Shown piece by piece: positions 37,519 through 48,095 of a DNA stretch of 64,000 bases (its first letter is position 1; every line of letters begins with the position of its first letter). Origin of the DNA: Clostridium saudiense (GTDB taxonomy: Bacteria; Bacillota; Clostridia; Clostridiales; Clostridiaceae); assembly GCF_000577815.1 (NCBI RefSeq), contig NZ_CBYM010000006.1, positions 62,001-126,000 on the forward strand, given 5' to 3'. Below the pieces are notes generated by a model, which saw nothing but the letters and a program-made list of their open reading frames with translations, was not told the DNA's origin and searched no databases. The position numbers and the translations under genes were made by a program.

Positions 37519-38034
37519 TTACTCATCAAATATACCATCGTTATACATAGTAATTACCCTATCGATGAATCTACCTCTCTCGCCACCTACAATACTTCTA
37601 ATAGCTCTAAGCATTTGAATATTCTCATCATTTCTTTCTCCTTTACCAGCAAAACTTTCATTTGTAGTAAAGTTTAAATCATCATCTATAGTATTAACAT
37701 TCTCATTATTTGAAGAATATTGATTGTTATCATTTGAATTATTTCTTATATTTGATTCATTTCCCATATTGTTTATATTCCCCATTAAATTTCCCAAGTT
37801 TAAATTATTAAAATCAAATCCTTGTGTATTCATTGATTGTAATAAACTATTTATTTGATTCATATCAATATTTCCAAACATACTACTTAATAATTGATTA
37901 GGGTTTATACCAAATGGTCCATTATTATATGTTGGTCTACTATTAGTATTGGCATTTACGTTAGCATTATTTCTATTATCACTTGTACCTTCACGTCTAG
38001 TATCGCTTCTATTTTTATGCTTACGCTTGGACAT
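37519..38034 (-). CDS. Asn-rich low-complexity protein, unknown
   Basis: 171 residues with roughly a quarter Asn. The start is basic (MSKRKHKNRSDTRRE), the centre is Asn/Gly/Gln-rich (NLNLGNLMGNINNMGN), and the ordered C terminus reads QMLRAIRSIVGGERGRFIDRVITMYNDG. GGAGG precedes the ATG. It is last of three co-directional genes with odd composition, next to a candidate forespore RNA; a spore-surface or sporulation role is a guess from context. Confidence 0.7.
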   Translation of the reverse strand: MSKRKHKNRSDTRREGTSDNRNNANVNANTNSRPTYNNGPFGINPNQLLSSMFGNIDMNQINSLLQSMNTQGFDFNNLNLGNLMGNINNMGNESNIRNNSNDNNQYSSNNENVNTIDDDLNFTTNESFAGKGERNDENIQMLRAIRSIVGGERGRFIDRVITMYNDGIFDE

Positions 38035-38112
38035 ATAAGTACCTCCAAATTATTTCTTTACTCCATTATATGTAATTAAACTGTATATGTTTATAAAAAA
38101 GGATATTTTTTT

Positions 38113-38133
38113 GGAGGGTCATAAAGACCCTCC
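38113..38133. other. GC-rich hairpin between Cys-rich and Asn-rich genes
   Basis: GGAGGGTC (38113-38120) pairs perfectly with GACCCTCC (38126-38133) across ATAAA. On the minus strand it is followed by A7, not T, so it is not a standard intrinsic terminator. It could stabilise or process the mRNA of the upstream Cys-rich genes. Confidence 0.6.
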
Positions 38134-38143
38134 ATCCTCTTAA

Positions 38144-38440
38144 CTAGCAGCAGCAGTCACTTTCACAGCAGCAATTGCTTCCTACGGTATTTCCTCCAAA
38201 TAGATTTCCATAAGATCCACCACATAGTAAGAATAATAAGATTATTAAATATGAGCAATTATTATTAAGAAGTCCTGATCCACAAGCAATTAATAAAAAT
38301 ATAATTGGTGCTACACAATTATTTAATCCACCAAAAACATTTCCACAGCATGATCCATAATTGTTAGCTGTAGCATTATTGCAGCAACAAGGTTCACAAC
38401 ATTCTTGACAACAACATTTCTTATTTCTCTTCTTTGACAT
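38144..38440 (-). CDS. Cys-rich small protein with hydrophobic core
   Basis: 98 residues, 20 of them Cys. Clusters occur at both ends (CCCQECCEPCCC at 9-20, and CCC twice near 90-98), with two hydrophobic stretches (APIIFLLIACG, SYLIILLFLLCGG) between them. The N terminus is basic. AAGGAGG precedes the ATG. Its pattern resembles the neighbouring gene at 38464. It is possibly a disulfide-cross-linked spore-surface or membrane protein. No family recognised. Confidence 0.7.
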   Translation of the reverse strand: MSKKRNKKCCCQECCEPCCCNNATANNYGSCCGNVFGGLNNCVAPIIFLLIACGSGLLNNNCSYLIILLFLLCGGSYGNLFGGNTVGSNCCCESDCCC

Positions 38441-38463
38441 AATTATTCCTCCTTCCTACTAAG

Positions 38464-38823
38464 CTATAGTAGAGATCCATTGCAATTTGTATTAAATCCA
38501 TTATTTCCACAACCAAAAGTACCATTACATAAGAATAATATTACAAGTAAGAATAAATATCCTCCACCACAGAATGATCCATTATTATAAGCATTATTAT
38601 AAGAATTATTACAACAGCAATTATTTGAAGCTGTATTTCCACAGCAGCATCCTGTATTAGCAGTTCCACCTTGTCCAGCATAGAATAAAATTAATAATAT
38701 CCAAATCCAGCTACCAAAACCACAACCAGTAGTTAAAAAATTATTTCCAACAGGTTCTGATGCAGAAAAACTAGGACAATCCATGTCATTCAATTCATCA
38801 ATCATATCATGCATACTAGGCAT
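38464..38823 (-). CDS. Cys/Gly/Asn-rich small membrane-like protein
   Basis: 119 residues with 12 Cys. A soluble acidic start (MPSMHDMIDELNDMD) leads to a first hydrophobic segment (SWIWILLILFYAG, about 38-50), two CCC clusters (59-61, 69-71) in an Asn/Ser-rich loop, a second hydrophobic segment (YLFLLVILFLC) and a Gly/Asn tail. TTAGGAGG precedes the ATG. It lies 24 bases upstream of the 98-residue Cys-rich gene, likely in one operon. The short hydrophobic pattern vaguely recalls YjcZ-type sporulation miniproteins, but I cannot assign it. Confidence 0.7.
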   Translation of the reverse strand: MPSMHDMIDELNDMDCPSFSASEPVGNNFLTTGCGFGSWIWILLILFYAGQGGTANTGCCCGNTASNNCCCNNSYNNAYNNGSFCGGGYLFLLVILFLCNGTFGCGNNGFNTNCNGSLL

Positions 38824-38941
38824 CTTTACATTCCTCCTAATGATTTATTTTTTTGTTTTTATACTATATACTATTCTCTTTATTTTCATTTGACACTATT
38901 TTCCCTTCCCATCCAATAATTTTTTTATCTTTTTCTCCAAT

Positions 38942-38973
38942 AAAAAAACTACCCTTTCACAGGTAGCTTTTTT
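38942..38973. terminator. Terminator of the lon-engB transcript
   Basis: A 12-bp stem with one mismatch (AAAAAAACTACC with GGTAGCTTTTTT) lies immediately after the engB stop at 38975. A T-run on the minus strand is provided by the A-rich left arm. Confidence 0.78.
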
Positions 38974-38974
38974 A

Positions 38975-39577
38975 TTAAACTGACTTTGCCTCTTCTGATA
39001 AATCTTCAAAAATATTATTTATTAACTCATCTTTTCCCTTTTTATTTAATGAAGAGAAGAAATAAAATTTATCAGTACTTCCAAGTCCAAGTGTTTCTTT
39101 TATTATTTTTTTACTCTTACCTAATTCATTATTAGATAATTTATCACTTTTTGTTGCAATTACAATGCAATCATAATCAAAGTGCTTTATCCACTCATAC
39201 ATCATGATATCATCAGCTGTTGGTTTATGCCTTGAATCAACAAGTAAAATTACTCTTTTTAATTCTTCTCTATCAGTTAGGTACATTTCAATAGTTTTAC
39301 CCCAACTTTCTTTTTCCTTTTTAGAAACTTTAGCATATCCATATCCCGGTAAATCAACTAAGTAAAAATCATTATTTATTAAGAAAAAATTAATTAATCT
39401 TGTCTTACCAGGCGTTTGTGAAACTTTAGCAAGTTTTCTTCTATTTGTTAAGGCATTTATTATTGAACTTTTACCTACGTTAGATCTTCCAACAAAGGCA
39501 ATTTCATTTCTACCATCTATAGGATATTGATTCCTTTTAACAGCAGATATAATAAATTCTGAATTTTTAATTATCAT
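38975..39577 (-). CDS. engB: Ribosome biogenesis GTPase EngB/YsxC
   Basis: A GTPase for large-subunit assembly, 200 residues. G1 GRSNVGKSS near residue 30, G3 DLPGYGYA, G4 TKSDK and G5 SSLNKKG are all visible. ATG 39577 (MIIKNSEF) follows CGGAG and overlaps the end of lon by 11 bases. Nearby TTG/ATG triplets up to 39586 could also be used. The lon-engB pairing is standard in Firmicutes. Confidence 0.95.
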   Translation of the reverse strand: MIIKNSEFIISAVKRNQYPIDGRNEIAFVGRSNVGKSSIINALTNRRKLAKVSQTPGKTRLINFFLINNDFYLVDLPGYGYAKVSKKEKESWGKTIEMYLTDREELKRVILLVDSRHKPTADDIMMYEWIKHFDYDCIVIATKSDKLSNNELGKSKKIIKETLGLGSTDKFYFFSSLNKKGKDELINNIFEDLSEEAKSV

Positions 39578-41897
39578 TATCATCAACTCCGATTAATGCA
39601 TTTTGTAATACATCCTCAACCTTGTCAGCAAAAATTAAATTTAATTTCCCCTTAATTGAAGATGGTATTTCTTTTACATTCTTTTTATTATCTTTTGGTA
39701 AAATAACAGTCTCTATTCCTATTCTATGTGCTGCTAAACATTTTTCTTTAACTCCACCAATAGGTAATACTCTTCCTGTTAATGTTACTTCTCCAGTCAT
39801 AGCTACACTACCTTTAACTTTTTTCTTAGATAATGCAGATACTAAAGCAGTAACCATTGTCACTCCTGCAGATGGGCCATCCTTTGGTACCGCACCTTCT
39901 GGAACATGAATGTGAATATCATTCTTTTTATAAAATTCTGCTGGAATATCATACTTATCAACATTAGCTCTAACGTAACTATATGCTGCCTTTGCAGATT
40001 CTTGCATAACAGATCCTAATTGTCCTGTTAATTCTAACTTACCGCTTCCCTTCATTACTGCAACTTCAACTGGTAATGTATCTCCTCCATATGCAGTCCA
40101 TGCTAACCCGGTAACAACTCCAACCTTATCTTCTTTTTCTTCTTTATCATACTCAAAAACTACTGGTCCTAAATACTTTTCTAACTTACTTGAAGAAACA
40201 ATAATACTCTTTTTATTTGTTTTTATTAACTCAGTAATACTTTTTCTAACAACCTTATTAATTTGTCTTTCTAAAGATCTAACTCCAGATTCTCTAGTAT
40301 AACCATTAATAATTTCTTTAATTGCGTTATCTGATATCTTTATTGCATTATTTTCAACATTACATTCATCCATTACCCTTTTTACCAAGTAATTCTTTGC
40401 AATATTAAATTTTTCATCATAAGTATATCCTGAAACCTGTATTATTTCCATTCTATCTAAAAGAGCATGTGGAATAGTATCCAATGAATTTGCTGTTGTT
40501 ATAAACATTACATTAGATAAATCAGTTTCAACTTCCATATAGCTATCTCTAAATGTTTTATTCTGTTTTGGATCTAATACTTCCAATAAAGCATCAGCAG
40601 GATTTCCCTTATAATCATTACTTAACTTATCTATTTCATCTAATAGTATTAGTGGATTATTAACCTTAGCTTCTTTTAAAGCAAAAATAAGTCTTCCTGG
40701 CATAGCACCAATATATGTTCTTCTATGCCCACGAATTTCAGCTTCATCACGAATACCACCTAATGAAATCCTAACAAACTTCCTATTTAATGATTTAGCC
40801 ACAGATTCAGCTATTGAACTTTTACCAACTCCAGGAGGTCCTACTAAGCAAAGTATAGGGCCCTTTAAAGACTTTGTATATTTCTTTACTGCTAAATATT
40901 CTAAAATTCTTTCTTTAACTTCATCTAAACCGTAATGCTCATTATCTAAAATTTCTTCAGCTTTTTTAATATCAAATGAATCTTTCGTAGCTTTATTCCA
41001 AGGAATTGCTACTAGCCAATCAAGATAATTCCTTATATTGTTAGCCTCACTTGAATTTGATGTTTTTAATCTCGATAATTCATATTCCGCCTTTTCTTTT
41101 ACTTCTTTAGAAAGTTTAAGCTTTTTTAATTGCTGCGTATATTTGTTTATTTCTTTTGACTCTTCATCTTCTCCTAGTTCATCTTGAATAGCTTTAATTT
41201 GTTCTCTTAAGAAATATTCCCTATTACTCTTATCAATCTTACTCTTAACTTTATTGCCTATTTCTTTTTCAATTTCAACTATTTGAATTTCTTCATCAAT
41301 AAACACAAGTAACTTTTCTATTCTTTCATAAACATCTATAGTTTCTAATATTGATTGCTTCTTTTTATCATCTAATTGAATATAAGCGGCTATTAAATCA
41401 GTAATCTTACTTAAATTCTTCTCTTGCTCCATCATTTTAAGTACTTTACTATCATCACCTTCTGTTGAGTAAATGTACTCTGCAAAGGCTTTTCCTAACT
41501 GATTTCTGAAAGCTATATCTTCATTACTTTCAACTTCAGTTGCTTCTTCTACTATTTTTTCAATTTTAGCTTGTAAGAATTTTTCCTTTTCTTCAAACTC
41601 TAATAGTGTAGCCCTTTCAAGCCCTTCAACTAAAACCCTTGTAGTTCCTTTTGGCAACTTAAGTATTTGTTTAATTTTACATATAGTTCCTATACTATAC
41701 ATATCGTCTTTACTTTCTGGAATTTCTACTTCAGGGTCTTTTTGTGTAACTAAGAAGATTTTGCTTTCATTTAACATTGCTTCTTCAAGAGCTGCAATAG
41801 ACCTTTCTCTTCCAATATCAAAATGTATAATCATATTGGGAAAAATAGTAATACCTCTAAGAGGTATTAACGGTAATAAAATAGAATCAGTATTCAT
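39567..41897 (-). CDS. lon: ATP-dependent protease Lon (LonA)
   Basis: A cytosolic AAA+ protease of 776 residues. It has an N-terminal substrate domain ([19 protein letters not shown]), AAA+ Walker [10 protein letters not shown] near residue 350 with [10 protein letters not shown], and a C-terminal protease domain with the Ser-Lys dyad: Ser in [10 protein letters not shown] and Lys in [12 protein letters not shown]. The length is typical. It lies between lonB and engB. Confidence 0.97.
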   Translation of the reverse strand: MNTDSILLPLIPLRGITIFPNMIIHFDIGRERSIAALEEAMLNESKIFLVTQKDPEVEIPESKDDMYSIGTICKIKQILKLPKGTTRVLVEGLERATLLEFEEKEKFLQAKIEKIVEEATEVESNEDIAFRNQLGKAFAEYIYSTEGDDSKVLKMMEQEKNLSKITDLIAAYIQLDDKKKQSILETIDVYERIEKLLVFIDEEIQIVEIEKEIGNKVKSKIDKSNREYFLREQIKAIQDELGEDEESKEINKYTQQLKKLKLSKEVKEKAEYELSRLKTSNSSEANNIRNYLDWLVAIPWNKATKDSFDIKKAEEILDNEHYGLDEVKERILEYLAVKKYTKSLKGPILCLVGPPGVGKSSIAESVAKSLNRKFVRISLGGIRDEAEIRGHRRTYIGAMPGRLIFALKEAKVNNPLILLDEIDKLSNDYKGNPADALLEVLDPKQNKTFRDSYMEVETDLSNVMFITTANSLDTIPHALLDRMEIIQVSGYTYDEKFNIAKNYLVKRVMDECNVENNAIKISDNAIKEIINGYTRESGVRSLERQINKVVRKSITELIKTNKKSIIVSSSKLEKYLGPVVFEYDKEEKEDKVGVVTGLAWTAYGGDTLPVEVAVMKGSGKLELTGQLGSVMQESAKAAYSYVRANVDKYDIPAEFYKKNDIHIHVPEGAVPKDGPSAGVTMVTALVSALSKKKVKGSVAMTGEVTLTGRVLPIGGVKEKCLAAHRIGIETVILPKDNKKNVKEIPSSIKGKLNLIFADKVEDVLQNALIGVDDNDN

Positions 41898-42028
41898 TTT
41901 CCCCCTCCATTCTAATCATCATAAATAAAATATCTAACTTTTAAATTATACACGTAAAACTATTTTTTTTCAACTTTATACTAATTCTCATATTAATTTA
42001 TTACCGTGAAGGTTTAAATAGGAAAAAC

Positions 42029-42063
42029 AAATGACAAATACCTATAATCAGCATTTGTCATTT
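42029..42063. terminator. Terminator after lonB
   Basis: AAATGACAAAT (42029-42039) pairs with ATTTGTCATTT (42053-42063) just past the lonB stop. The A/T-rich arms make it modest in strength, so some read-through into lon is possible. Confidence 0.6.
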
Positions 42064-42069
42064 AACTCT

Positions 42070-43725
42070 TTATAACTCCTTTGCCTTTGCTGAAAGAATA
42101 TCAATTTTTGTTTTATCATTATTTAATATACACACGTCTAATACCTCTTTTATATTAGAAACTTTAATCACATCAATTCCTTCATAATTCAAAAATGATT
42201 CATTCCAGTTATCAGCTGGTATTATAACTCTATTTGCCCCTGCTTTTTGAGCTGCTAATATTTTTGCATTAACACCACCTATAGGATTAACCGTACCTAA
42301 AAGACTAATTTCTCCTGTCATCGCAACTTTATTATCTATAGGTAATTCTAATATAGCACTATATACAGCAGTAGCAATTGCTATACCTGCTGATGGTCCA
42401 TCTACCGGTATACCTCCTGGAATATTAATATGTATATCATATTTATCACATTTTAAATCATATATATTATTTAAAGCGGTTAATACATTTTGTATTGAAG
42501 AAAATGCGGTGCTTTTTCTTTTTACTTTCCTATTACTCATAGTAATTTCTTCTTCTTCAATAATACCTGAAATCTTTAACTCCCCTGCCCTACCTTCTAT
42601 CTTCTTTGCCGTTGCTTCTATTTCCATAAGCATTCCAATATTAGCTCCATGTACAGCTAACCCATTCACCACACCAACTTCTGGTCTATCTGAAATTTTC
42701 TTTTCTTGTATTTCTGTATATTGACCATTTTCTATTACCCACTTAATATCATCCTCAGTAATATAATCTCTTTCTTCATTAATAGCAATTCCTGAACACA
42801 ATTGAATTAAATTAACTACTTCTCTTCCATTGTTACAAAATCTACTTATAAGATTTAATCCCTTATCAGAAGTATTTAACCCAACTTTACTAATTGCTTT
42901 TTGGGCAATTTCCCTTATTTCATTTGGTTGCAAGCCTCTAAAAAACACTTCAACACATCTTGATCTAATAGCCGGAATTATTTCATCTGGACTACGTGTT
43001 GTTGCCCCAATCAACCTAAAATCAGCTGGTAATCCATTATCAAATATTTCTTTAATATAAGTCGGCATATTAGGATCTTCAGAACTATAGTAGGAGCTAT
43101 CTAAAAATACCTTTCTATCCTCTAAAACCTTTAGTAGTTTATTCATTTCAATAGGTTGCAACTCACCAATTTCATCAATAAATAATATTCCTCCATGAGC
43201 TTTTGTAACTGCGCCTGGTTTAGGTTGAGGTATTCCAGCCACTCCCAAAGCACCTGCCCCTTGGTAAATAGGATCATGCACTGATCCTATTAGAGGATCT
43301 GCAATTCCACGCTCATCAAATCTAATTGTGGTAGCATCAATCTCCACAAATTTAGCATTTTCTTTAAATGGTGATTTTTCCTTTCTCTTGGCTTCTTCCA
43401 GTACTAATCTTGCAGCAGCAGTCTTACCTATTCCGGGCGGTCCATAAATAATAACATGTTGAGGGTTAGGACCACATATGGCTGCTTTCAAAGCTTTAAT
43501 CCCATCTTTCTGACCAATAATATCATCAAATGAAGTTGGTCTACTTTTCTCAGTCAAAGGTTCTGAAAGCTTTATCCTTCTCATTTTCAAAAGTTTTTCC
43601 ATTTCTTTTTTATTTTCTTTATCAACTACAACAGTTCTAGAACGAGTAGCTTTATTGCTATTAAATAAGTATATGATAAATAGAACCATCATTATAGTTT
43701 GTAAAATAATCATTATCTCACTCAT
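42070..43725 (-). CDS. lonB: Membrane-anchored ATP-dependent protease LonB
   Basis: The sporulation-associated Lon paralogue of Firmicutes, 551 residues. It has no LonA-type N domain but an N-terminal membrane helix (IMIILQTIMMVLFIIYLF). An AAA+ core follows: Walker A GPPGIGKTAAAR, Walker B ILFIDEIGEL. The protease domain keeps Ser in VDGPSAGIAIA and Lys in GGVNAKILAAQKAG. In Bacillus the orthologue is forespore-expressed. Here it sits between clpX and lon. Confidence 0.94.
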   Translation of the reverse strand: MSEIMIILQTIMMVLFIIYLFNSNKATRSRTVVVDKENKKEMEKLLKMRRIKLSEPLTEKSRPTSFDDIIGQKDGIKALKAAICGPNPQHVIIYGPPGIGKTAAARLVLEEAKRKEKSPFKENAKFVEIDATTIRFDERGIADPLIGSVHDPIYQGAGALGVAGIPQPKPGAVTKAHGGILFIDEIGELQPIEMNKLLKVLEDRKVFLDSSYYSSEDPNMPTYIKEIFDNGLPADFRLIGATTRSPDEIIPAIRSRCVEVFFRGLQPNEIREIAQKAISKVGLNTSDKGLNLISRFCNNGREVVNLIQLCSGIAINEERDYITEDDIKWVIENGQYTEIQEKKISDRPEVGVVNGLAVHGANIGMLMEIEATAKKIEGRAGELKISGIIEEEEITMSNRKVKRKSTAFSSIQNVLTALNNIYDLKCDKYDIHINIPGGIPVDGPSAGIAIATAVYSAILELPIDNKVAMTGEISLLGTVNPIGGVNAKILAAQKAGANRVIIPADNWNESFLNYEGIDVIKVSNIKEVLDVCILNNDKTKIDILSAKAKEL

Positions 43726-43850
43726 GAATTTATATCCTCCCTTTTTTTCTAAACTCTCTTTGTATTATTAACCTATAACTGTTCTATTATTCCATAATAT
43801 GTAGCAATAAATATTATTTTTTCTATATTAAGGGTATCGTTCAAAAATAA

Positions 43851-43887
43851 AAAAAATCACCTCTAGAAATCTAGAGGTGATTTTTTT
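43851..43887. terminator. Terminator after clpX
   Basis: AAAAAATCACCTCTAGA (43851-43867) pairs with TCTAGAGGTGATTTTTT (from 43870). T-runs lie on both strands. It overlaps the last bases of clpX, whose stop is at 43886. Confidence 0.85.
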
Positions 43888-45181
43888 AAGCAGTTTCCAT
43901 GCCTTTTCTTTTTTTAGCTTTTTTAGTTTTTAAAACAGGTCTAACTTCATTTTCACCAAGTCTAATTAATTCTGGTAACTTCTTAGATTTAATTGAATCC
44001 TCAGTTATAACAACCTTACTTATATTTTCGTCTGATGGTACATCAAACATTACATCAATCATTATATCTTCAACAATTGCTCTTAATCCTCTAGCACCTG
44101 TTTTTCTTGCTATAGCTTCATCTGCAATAGCTTTAAGTGCATCTTCAGTAAATTCTAACTCTACATTATCTAATTCAAACAATTTACTATATTGTTTTAC
44201 TAATGCATTTTTAGGTTGACTTAAAATATTAATTAATGCATTTTGATCTAATGATTCTAGAGAAACTACCATTGGTAATCTTCCTACAAATTCAGGGATT
44301 AAACCAAACTTCAACAAGTCCTCTGGAAGAACATTTTTTAATAACTCTCCAACATCTTTTGCTTCTTTTGATTGTATTTCAGCTCCAAATCCCATAGTGC
44401 TAACTCTTGTTCTTTTTTGAATGATTTTATCAATTCCATCAAAAGCTCCACCACAAATAAATAAAATATTTGATGTGTTAATTTGGATAAATTCTTGATG
44501 CGGATGCTTTCTTCCACCTTGAGGTGGAACAGAAGCTGTTGTTCCCTCTAATATTTTTAATAATGCTTGTTGAACCCCTTCACCAGATACATCTCTAGTT
44601 ATGGATGGGTTTTCAGATTTTCTAGCAATCTTATCAATTTCATCAATATATACTATACCTTTTTCAGCTTTTTCAACATCATAATCAGCATTTTGTATTA
44701 ATTTTAATAAAATGTTTTCTACATCTTCTCCTACATATCCTGCTTCAGTTAATGTAGTAGCATCTGCTATTGCAAATGGAACATTTAAAAATTTTGCTAA
44801 TGTTTGAGCTAAAAGTGTTTTACCTGAACCAGTAGGTCCTAATAATAATATATTACTTTTTTGAAGTTCTATATCATCATCATACGTATTTGCTTTTACT
44901 CTTTTATAATGGTTATAAACTGCTACAGATAGTGCTTTTTTTGCTCTATCTTGCCCAATAACATATTGATCTAAATATTCTTTTATTTCATTTGGTTTAG
45001 GAAGAGCTGTAGTATCTAACTCTACATTATCTTCAAATTCATCTTGAATTATATCTGAGCATAAATCTATACATTCATCACAAATATATACTCCAGGCCC
45101 AGCAATTAATCTTTTTACTTGATCTTGATTTTTACCACAAAATGAACACTTTAATTGCTTTTTATCTTCAAATTTAGCCAT
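43886..45181 (-). CDS. clpX: ClpX, ATPase of the ClpXP protease
   Basis: A AAA+ unfoldase, 431 residues. It has an N-terminal zinc-binding domain (CSFCGK ... CDEC), Walker [13 protein letters not shown] near residue 117, pore loop GYVGED, Walker [13 protein letters not shown] and sensor 2 [17 protein letters not shown] precedes the ATG. It follows clpP by 38 bases, the standard clpP-clpX pair. Confidence 0.97.
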   Translation of the reverse strand: MAKFEDKKQLKCSFCGKNQDQVKRLIAGPGVYICDECIDLCSDIIQDEFEDNVELDTTALPKPNEIKEYLDQYVIGQDRAKKALSVAVYNHYKRVKANTYDDDIELQKSNILLLGPTGSGKTLLAQTLAKFLNVPFAIADATTLTEAGYVGEDVENILLKLIQNADYDVEKAEKGIVYIDEIDKIARKSENPSITRDVSGEGVQQALLKILEGTTASVPPQGGRKHPHQEFIQINTSNILFICGGAFDGIDKIIQKRTRVSTMGFGAEIQSKEAKDVGELLKNVLPEDLLKFGLIPEFVGRLPMVVSLESLDQNALINILSQPKNALVKQYSKLFELDNVELEFTEDALKAIADEAIARKTGARGLRAIVEDIMIDVMFDVPSDENISKVVITEDSIKSKKLPELIRLGENEVRPVLKTKKAKKRKGMETA

Positions 45182-45219
45182 AACCTCACCTCACTTTGGC
45201 ATGAAATTGCCAAAAATAA

Positions 45220-45816
45220 TTATTTTTTATTTTTTACTATTACTTCATCAATTAATCCAATTTTTAATGCTTCATCAGCACTCATGAAGTTATCTCTTTC
45301 ACACATTTGAACCATAGTTTCATAATCAACTTTTCCATTAGTAGATTCAGCCATAGTTCTTGTTAAAGTTTCTTTTATCTTTAATATTCTCTTTGCATGA
45401 ATATCAATATCAGTTGCTTGACCTTGGAATCCTCCTAAAGGTTGATGTATCATAATTTCACTATTTGGAAGAGCATATCTCTTACCTGGAGCACCGCTTG
45501 ATAATAAGAAAGCTCCCATTGATGCTGCCATACCAATACAAATAGTACTTACATCACATTTAATATATTGCATAGTATCATAAATAGCCATTCCTGAAGT
45601 AATTGAGCCTCCTGGACTATTTATGTAAAGATATATATCTTTATCTGGGTCCTCACTTTCTAAGAATAATAATTGAGCTACTACAAGATTAGCAGTTACA
45701 TCATTTACCTCGCCGCTAAGCATAATAATTCTATCTTTTAAAAGTCTTGAAAAAATATCATAAGACCTTTCTCCTCTTCCTGTTTGTTCAACAACGTATG
45801 GAATATAATTGCTCAT
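45220..45816 (-). CDS. clpP: ClpP protease subunit
   Basis: A serine peptidase that forms the ClpXP barrel, 198 residues. The catalytic Ser lies in [11 protein letters not shown] and His in MIHQPLGG; the downstream Asp is in the usual [10 protein letters not shown] region. [27 protein letters not shown] is the typical N terminus. AAAGGAGG precedes the ATG. Confidence 0.97.
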   Translation of the reverse strand: MSNYIPYVVEQTGRGERSYDIFSRLLKDRIIMLSGEVNDVTANLVVAQLLFLESEDPDKDIYLYINSPGGSITSGMAIYDTMQYIKCDVSTICIGMAASMGAFLLSSGAPGKRYALPNSEIMIHQPLGGFQGQATDIDIHAKRILKIKETLTRTMAESTNGKVDYETMVQMCERDNFMSADEALKIGLIDEVIVKNKK

Positions 45817-45936
45817 ACTTAATTCCCTCCTTTTCTCTTTAAAACCCTTCTTACTTATAATATATCCAACTAATCAAAAGTAATTATATTAAAATTATAT
45901 AAAATTTACTTTATTTTGTTAAAGAAATATTTGAAT

Positions 45937-45962
45937 AATTGCCAGAATTTCTTCTGGCAATT
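45937..45962. terminator. Hairpin after trigger factor gene
   Basis: AATTGCCAGAA (45937-45947) pairs with TTCTGGCAATT (45952-45962) and closes on TTTC. On the minus strand only a broken T-tract follows, so termination may be partial, leaving some tig-clpP read-through. Confidence 0.65.
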
Positions 45963-45971
45963 AAATTAGGA

Positions 45972-47255
45972 CTATTTATTATTTTCTAATAAGAATTTTA
46001 CTGCTTTGTTTGTGATTACATCAGATCTTAATGCTGCTTGTTGGCTTTGCATTAATAATTCAACCATTTTATCATCTTCTGATGCAGAATACATTTTAGC
46101 AACTTCAACAGCTTTTTCTTTTATTTCTTCTTCAGTAGCATCTATGTTTTCAGCTTTTTCTACAGCTTCTAAAACTAAATCAACTTTTACTTTAGTAGCT
46201 GCATTTTCTCTCATATATTCTCTCATCTTTTCTTCATCAGTTCCAGTGAATTGGAAGTATTGTTCTAAATTTAAACCTTGATATTGTAATCTTTGTTGTA
46301 AGTTTTGAACCATTTTATCTACTTCTTTTTCTACCATTACAGCTGGAATTTCAACCTTTGCATTTTCTGCAACTGCATTAATTACAGCTTCTTCAAACTC
46401 TCTATCAGCTCTTTCAGCATTTGCTGCTTCTAACTTAGTAGTAATATCAGCCTTTAATTCAGCTATTGTATCAAATTCTGAAGTTTCTTTAGCAAATTCA
46501 TCATCTAATTCTGGTAATTCTTTTACCTTTATTTCTTTAATAGTAACTTCAAATTTAGCTGGCTTACCATTTAACTCTTCCTTACCATAGTTTTCTGGGA
46601 AAGTAACATTTACTTCTACTGTATCATTTACTTTAGCTCCAACTAATTGTTCTTCGAAAGTATCTATGAAAGTTTTAGAACCAATTTCTAAAGAGTAATC
46701 ATGACCTTCTCCACCTTGGAATGCTTCTCCATCAACAAATCCTTTAAAATCAATAACAGCTATATTTCCATTTTCAACTGTTCCTTCTTCTTTAGATTCA
46801 ACTCTTGCATTCTTTTCTTGCATTTCTTTAAGCTTTTTAGCAACTTCTTCTTCAGTTACTTCGTAAGTTTTCTTTTCTACTGATAATCCTTTATATTCAC
46901 CTAATTCAACTTCTGGATAAACAGTTACTTCTGCAGTATAAACAAAGTCTTTTCCTTCTCCAACTTCTACTACATCTATTTTTGGATAGTCAACTGGGAT
47001 TATGTTATTTTCTTTTAATACTTCACTATAAGATCCATCGATTGCAAAATTAACTGCATCTTCTAAAAGAACTCCAACACCGTAATATTGCTTAACTACA
47101 TTCATTGGAACTTTACCTTTTCTAAATCCAGGCACATTAAAATTCTTAACATTCTTCTTATAAGCTCTTGTTAAAGCTTCATTGAATTTATTAGCTTCAA
47201 CCTTTACTTCAAATTTAACGACATTTACGTCGATTTTTTCCATTTTAGCTTCCAT
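45972..47255 (-). CDS. tig: Trigger factor
   Basis: A ribosome-associated chaperone and peptidyl-prolyl isomerase, 427 residues. It has an N-terminal ribosome-binding domain with the signature [12 protein letters not shown] (the GFRxGKxP loop), a central FKBP-type domain ([18 protein letters not shown]) and a helical C-terminal domain. AGGAGG precedes the first ATG. It heads the tig-clpP-clpX-lonB-lon-engB cluster. Confidence 0.97.
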   Translation of the reverse strand: MEAKMEKIDVNVVKFEVKVEANKFNEALTRAYKKNVKNFNVPGFRKGKVPMNVVKQYYGVGVLLEDAVNFAIDGSYSEVLKENNIIPVDYPKIDVVEVGEGKDFVYTAEVTVYPEVELGEYKGLSVEKKTYEVTEEEVAKKLKEMQEKNARVESKEEGTVENGNIAVIDFKGFVDGEAFQGGEGHDYSLEIGSKTFIDTFEEQLVGAKVNDTVEVNVTFPENYGKEELNGKPAKFEVTIKEIKVKELPELDDEFAKETSEFDTIAELKADITTKLEAANAERADREFEEAVINAVAENAKVEIPAVMVEKEVDKMVQNLQQRLQYQGLNLEQYFQFTGTDEEKMREYMRENAATKVKVDLVLEAVEKAENIDATEEEIKEKAVEVAKMYSASEDDKMVELLMQSQQAALRSDVITNKAVKFLLENNK

Positions 47256-47306
47256 TGTATATTCCTCCTAAAAAAGTATCTCTTGTTTGATTAATACAAC
47301 TAGCTT

Positions 47307-47336
47307 ATTATAACATATTAAAGCTAATTTTTTCAA
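47307..47336 (-). promoter_or_regulatory. Candidate tig promoter
   Basis: On the minus strand, TTGAAA (47336-47331) and TATAAT (47312-47307) are 18 bases apart, about 50 bases ahead of tig. I saw no CtsR- or CIRCE-type operator beside it. Confidence 0.55.
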
Positions 47337-47768
47337 ATGTTTGTTCATAAAAAGCAAAAAACATCTAATATTTTTCTTACTACACATAATATACACAAAT
47401 TACCATCTGTATATATTAATAATTAATATGTCTTTTCCTATATAACCAATCTATTATTCTTAACCAAAAAATCAATTAACTAATTACGATATATTTTACC
47501 AATTATCACATGTTCTTTCAAGACATTACTAATATAAATTATTACTCTTAATCCCTTTTTATATTCTTCTTAAAAATTTTTTCACACATCTTCTAATACA
47601 CCTTCATTAATAAATGCTTTCCCTTTAATTAAATATATATTCAAGATATTAATATTAATTTCATTTATAATTAACAATATTTTTATTCTACAAATCTATT
47701 ATAATTTTATATTTTTTCCAAAGTTTTCTTCCTTAGAATTCGACATTTCATTTTTTCCTTTTATATCT
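47337..47768. other. AT-rich gene-free stretch upstream of tig
   Basis: About 430 bases with no open frame that has a ribosome site, no strong hairpin with a T-run and no repeated motif that I could find on either strand. It carries scattered T-runs and TTAAT/ATTAA pieces only. Apart from the 3' flank of the Cys-rich miniprotein gene at 47769, I see nothing functional here. Confidence 0.5.
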
Positions 47769-47957
47769 TTATTTATTATTACAGCACTTTTTATTACATC
47801 CTTTTCTTTTATCACATGCTCCTCCCCCCTTATTGCAGCAACCACCGCATTTAATAAGCCCTAACTCCCTCATTTCCTTAATACTTAATTTAACTTCATT
47901 TTCTGAATAAGGTTCATAATCCGGGGTATCCTTAAGCATATTTTCTCTTTTTTTCAT
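47769..47957 (-). CDS. Cys-rich miniprotein, unknown
   Basis: 62 residues with a good ribosome site (GGGAGG eight bases before the ATG). Residues 1-35 are charged and helical (SENEVKLSIKEMRELGLI). The last 27 residues hold seven Cys (37, 40, 41, 48, 54, 58, 59) with Lys and Gly, and no hydrophobic segment. This may be a metal-binding tail or a cross-linking spore component. No family recognised. Confidence 0.7.
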   Translation of the reverse strand: MKKRENMLKDTPDYEPYSENEVKLSIKEMRELGLIKCGGCCNKGGGACDKRKGCNKKCCNNK

Positions 47958-48061
47958 TTTTATTCCTCCCTATAATTGTTATTTTATTTAATTTTACCAT
48001 CTATTTTCTTCTAGATTTATACACAAAAAAAATTTTTTCAACTTTTTTTTGTAAATATTAT

Positions 48062-48089
48062 TTGATTTTATTAAATTATATTGTATAAT
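48062..48089 (+). promoter_or_regulatory. Sigma-A promoter of the candidate three-hairpin sRNA
   Basis: TTGATT (48062-48067) and a perfect TATAAT (48084-48089) are 16 bases apart, predicting a start near 48096. No reading frame with a ribosome site follows before the terminator. Confidence 0.6.
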
Positions 48090-48095
48090 ATAACT

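Noticed and set aside
38144..38823. The two Cys-rich proteins as metallothioneins
   Set aside because: Both contain hydrophobic segments long enough to enter a membrane, plus Gly/Asn-rich parts, which metallothioneins lack.
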